In this document: one piece after another, positions 40,087-41,889 of the stretch
How positions within the stretch are numbered: position 1 is the first letter of the stretch
How the letters are laid out: each line of letters starts with the position of its first letter
Source: Lachnospiraceae bacterium
Lineage (GTDB): Bacteria > Bacillota > Clostridia > Lachnospirales > Lachnospiraceae
Assembly: GCA_022510625.1 (NCBI GenBank)
Contig: JAFLTD010000015.1
Coordinates: 1-41,889 of the forward strand
Length of the DNA: 41,889 nt
Direction: 5' to 3'
Translations under genes and position numbers: made by a program
The notes under the pieces: model-generated
The model's database searches: none
What the model was told of the DNA's origin: nothing
The model's input: only the letters and a program-made list of their open reading frames with translations

Positions 40087-41889
40087 CCGAAAATACTCAT
40101 GAATCTGCACCGCGATATGCTCCGGTATCTCTTTCACCTCGCACAGCTGCTCCACCGATGCCCCTTTAATCTCATCAATGGAACCGAAGTGTTTCATCAA
40201 CGCCTTGCGCCTTGCCGGACCCACTCCCGGTATCTCGTCAAGCACGGATCTTACCTGCGCCTTGGAACGCAGGGAACGGTGATATTCTATGGCAAACCGA
40301 TGGGCTTCATCCTGTATTCTTGTGATCAGCTTGAACCCTTCCGAATGGGTATCAATGGGAATCTCCACATTCCGGTAATACAACCCTCTGGTGCGGTGAT
40401 TGTCGTCTTTCACCATGCCGCAGACCGGGATATCCAGATGCAGTTCATTAAGAACCTGAAGCGCAATGTTCACCTGGCCTTTGCCGCCGTCCATCAGCAG
40501 CAGATCAGGAAATTTCGTAAAGCTGCCGAACTCATGGTCGATCTCTTTGCGGTTCAGTTCTTCTTTCTCCTCCATACCGTGAATGAAACGCCTGGTGAGC
40601 ACTTCTTTCATGCACGCATAATCATCGGGACCCGACACGGACTGAATGCGGAACTTGCGATAATCGCTGCGCTTCGCCTTGCCCTTCTCAAAGACCACCA
40701 TGGAACCCACGTTGGCAAATCCGCTGATATTGGAAATATCATACGCCTCCATGCGGCTCACGTGCTCCAGATCGAGCAGCGACGCGATCTCTTTGACCGC
40801 ACCGATCGTTCTGCCTTCCTCACGCTTGATGCGCTCTTTATCCTGACTTAAGACCAGATGAGCATTCTGCGCAGCAAGTTCCACCAGCTTCTCTTTTGCT
40901 CCCTTCTTCGGCACGCGAATATAGACCCGGCTGCCCTTGCGCGCGCCGAGCCACTTTTCCAAAATCTCAATGTCCGCAATCTCTTCCTGCAGCATCAGCT
41001 CCCGCGGAATAAAAGGGGTTCCCGCGTAAAACTGTTTCACAAAATCCAGCAGAATCTGCGGACTGTCATACCCCTGCACATGGGTCATATAGAAATGTTC
41101 TCTGCCGATCAGTTTACCGTCACGCACAAAGAACACCTGAACCACGGCATCCGTCTCATCCTTGGCAAGCGCAATAATATCCTTGTCCTCACCATCGCTG
41201 TCCGTGATTTTCTGCTTCTGGGCTACACTTTTCACGCTGTTATAGAGATCTCTGTAACGGATAGCCTCCTCAAATTCGAGATTTTCCGACGCTTGTGTCA
41301 TTTTTTCTTGTAAATCTTTCAGCATAGGCTTGTAATTGCCATTCAAAAAATCAAGCGCCTGCTCCACACGCGCTCGATACTCTTCCTTACTGATATAGTC
41401 CTGACAGGGTGCCATGCACTGCTTGATATGATAGTTCAGACAGGGACGCTCCAGCCCGATATCCCGAGGCAGTTTCCGGTTACAGGTCTTAAGCTGATAG
41501 AGTTTATTCATCAGGTCGATCGTATCCTTGACTGCGGCCGCACTGGTATACGGACCGAAATATTTGGAGCGGTCTTTCTTCATCTCCCTGGAAAAAAGAA
41601 TCCTCGGATATTCTTCACCCATAGTCACCTTGATATAGGGATACGTCTTGTCATCCTTGAGCATGGTGTTATACTTGGGGCTGTATTCTTTGATCAGATT
41701 GTTCTCCAGCACCAGCGCTTCCAGTTCGGAGTCCGTCACGATATACTCAAACCGCGCGATCTGCTCCACCATCTTATCGATCTGCGGTCCTCTCCCGACA
41801 ATCTTGCGAAAATAGGAACGGACCCGACTATGCAGATTAACCGCCTTACCCACATAGATAATGGTATCGGCGGCATCATGCATAAGATA
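40075..41889 (-). CDS. uvrC: Excinuclease ABC subunit C (partial, N terminus outside window)
   Basis: This is the nuclease subunit of nucleotide excision repair. The visible part keeps most of the protein. It has the GIY-YIG domain ([18 protein letters not shown], near the truncated start), the UVR motif (about 200 residues in, [12 protein letters not shown]), the RNase H-like C-terminal nuclease domain, and a helix-hairpin-helix region at the end ([18 protein letters not shown]). The frame is open to the window edge (YLMHD), so the real start is upstream. It is the right-hand core neighbour of the island. The stop codon (TAG at 40075-40077) overlaps the kinase gene. Confidence 0.97.
   Translation of the reverse strand, partial: YLMHDAADTIIYVGKAVNLHSRVRSYFRKIVGRGPQIDKMVEQIARFEYIVTDSELEALVLENNLIKEYSPKYNTMLKDDKTYPYIKVTMGEEYPRILFSREMKKDRSKYFGPYTSAAAVKDTIDLMNKLYQLKTCNRKLPRDIGLERPCLNYHIKQCMAPCQDYISKEEYRARVEQALDFLNGNYKPMLKDLQEKMTQASENLEFEEAIRYRDLYNSVKSVAQKQKITDSDGEDKDIIALAKDETDAVVQVFFVRDGKLIGREHFYMTHVQGYDSPQILLDFVKQFYAGTPFIPRELMLQEEIADIEILEKWLGARKGSRVYIRVPKKGAKEKLVELAAQNAHLVLSQDKERIKREEGRTIGAVKEIASLLDLEHVSRMEAYDISNISGFANVGSMVVFEKGKAKRSDYRKFRIQSVSGPDDYACMKEVLTRRFIHGMEEKEELNRKEIDHEFGSFTKFPDLLLMDGGKGQVNIALQVLNELHLDIPVCGMVKDDNHRTRGLYYRNVEIPIDTHSEGFKLITRIQDEAHRFAIEYHRSLRSKAQVRSVLDEIPGVGPARRKALMKHFGSIDEIKGASVEQLCEVKEIPEHIAVQIHEYFRSAL

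Overview
The window looks like a chromosome segment from a Gram-positive gut-type clostridium, most likely Lachnospiraceae. The evidence is the whiA/rapZ/murB/ROK glucokinase/hprK/uvrC neighbourhood, strong AGGAGG-type ribosome binding sites, a low-GC background and an AgrBD peptide system of the type common in that family. No rRNA, tRNA, CRISPR array or complete insertion sequence was seen.

Left part (1-10.0 kb): ordinary core genes. On the + strand are a sodium:alanine/glycine-type symporter, preceded by a terminator-like hairpin, and a membrane-anchored alpha/beta hydrolase. On the - strand are class II fructose-bisphosphate aldolase, a diacylglycerol-kinase-family lipid kinase, and a run hprK > glcK > murB > rapZ > whiA > HPr-like. 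The HPr-like protein keeps Ser46 but has Glu instead of His15. It is therefore Crh-like and is probably the regulatory partner of the HPr kinase encoded in the same run.

Middle part (10.1-15.0 kb): accessory DNA. It holds a DUF4143-type ATPase behind a repeated operator, an XRE regulator, a three-gene run of unrecognised proteins (two with C-terminal membrane anchors), and a 1.2 kb gene-poor stretch with gene remnants and hairpins. An identical 34-nt hairpin terminator occurs at both ends of this part.

Right part (15.0-40.1 kb): a type VIIb (Ess/Yuk-like) secretion island. In transcription order on the - strand it runs agrD-agrB, RHS toxin 1, candidate immunity protein, EsaA-like, WXG100 (EsxA-like), EssA-like, EsaB/YukD, EssB/YukC, RHS toxin 2, two paralogous membrane-anchored candidate immunity proteins, EssC, and three small helical WXG/LXG-partner-like proteins. 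Divergently on the + strand lie an XRE regulator, a LytTR response regulator and an AgrC-like histidine kinase, completing an agr quorum-sensing circuit. uvrC, cut by the window end, follows. Because hprK and uvrC are commonly neighbours in clostridia, the whole 10.1-40.1 kb block looks like an insertion between them.

The most striking feature is the pair of RHS genes. They share an apparently identical, GC-rich 4.39 kb direct repeat running from the ribosome binding site to the end of the RHS shell. They differ only in their C-terminal tips: a GH24-like muramidase in one, an unrecognised Gly-rich beta-type domain with 60-bp tandem repeats in the other. The two copies bracket the core secretion genes. 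My working model is a peptide-pheromone-linked T7b system that exports RHS toxins through a helical N-terminal domain, with tip exchange or loss of the secretion core possible by recombination between the repeats.
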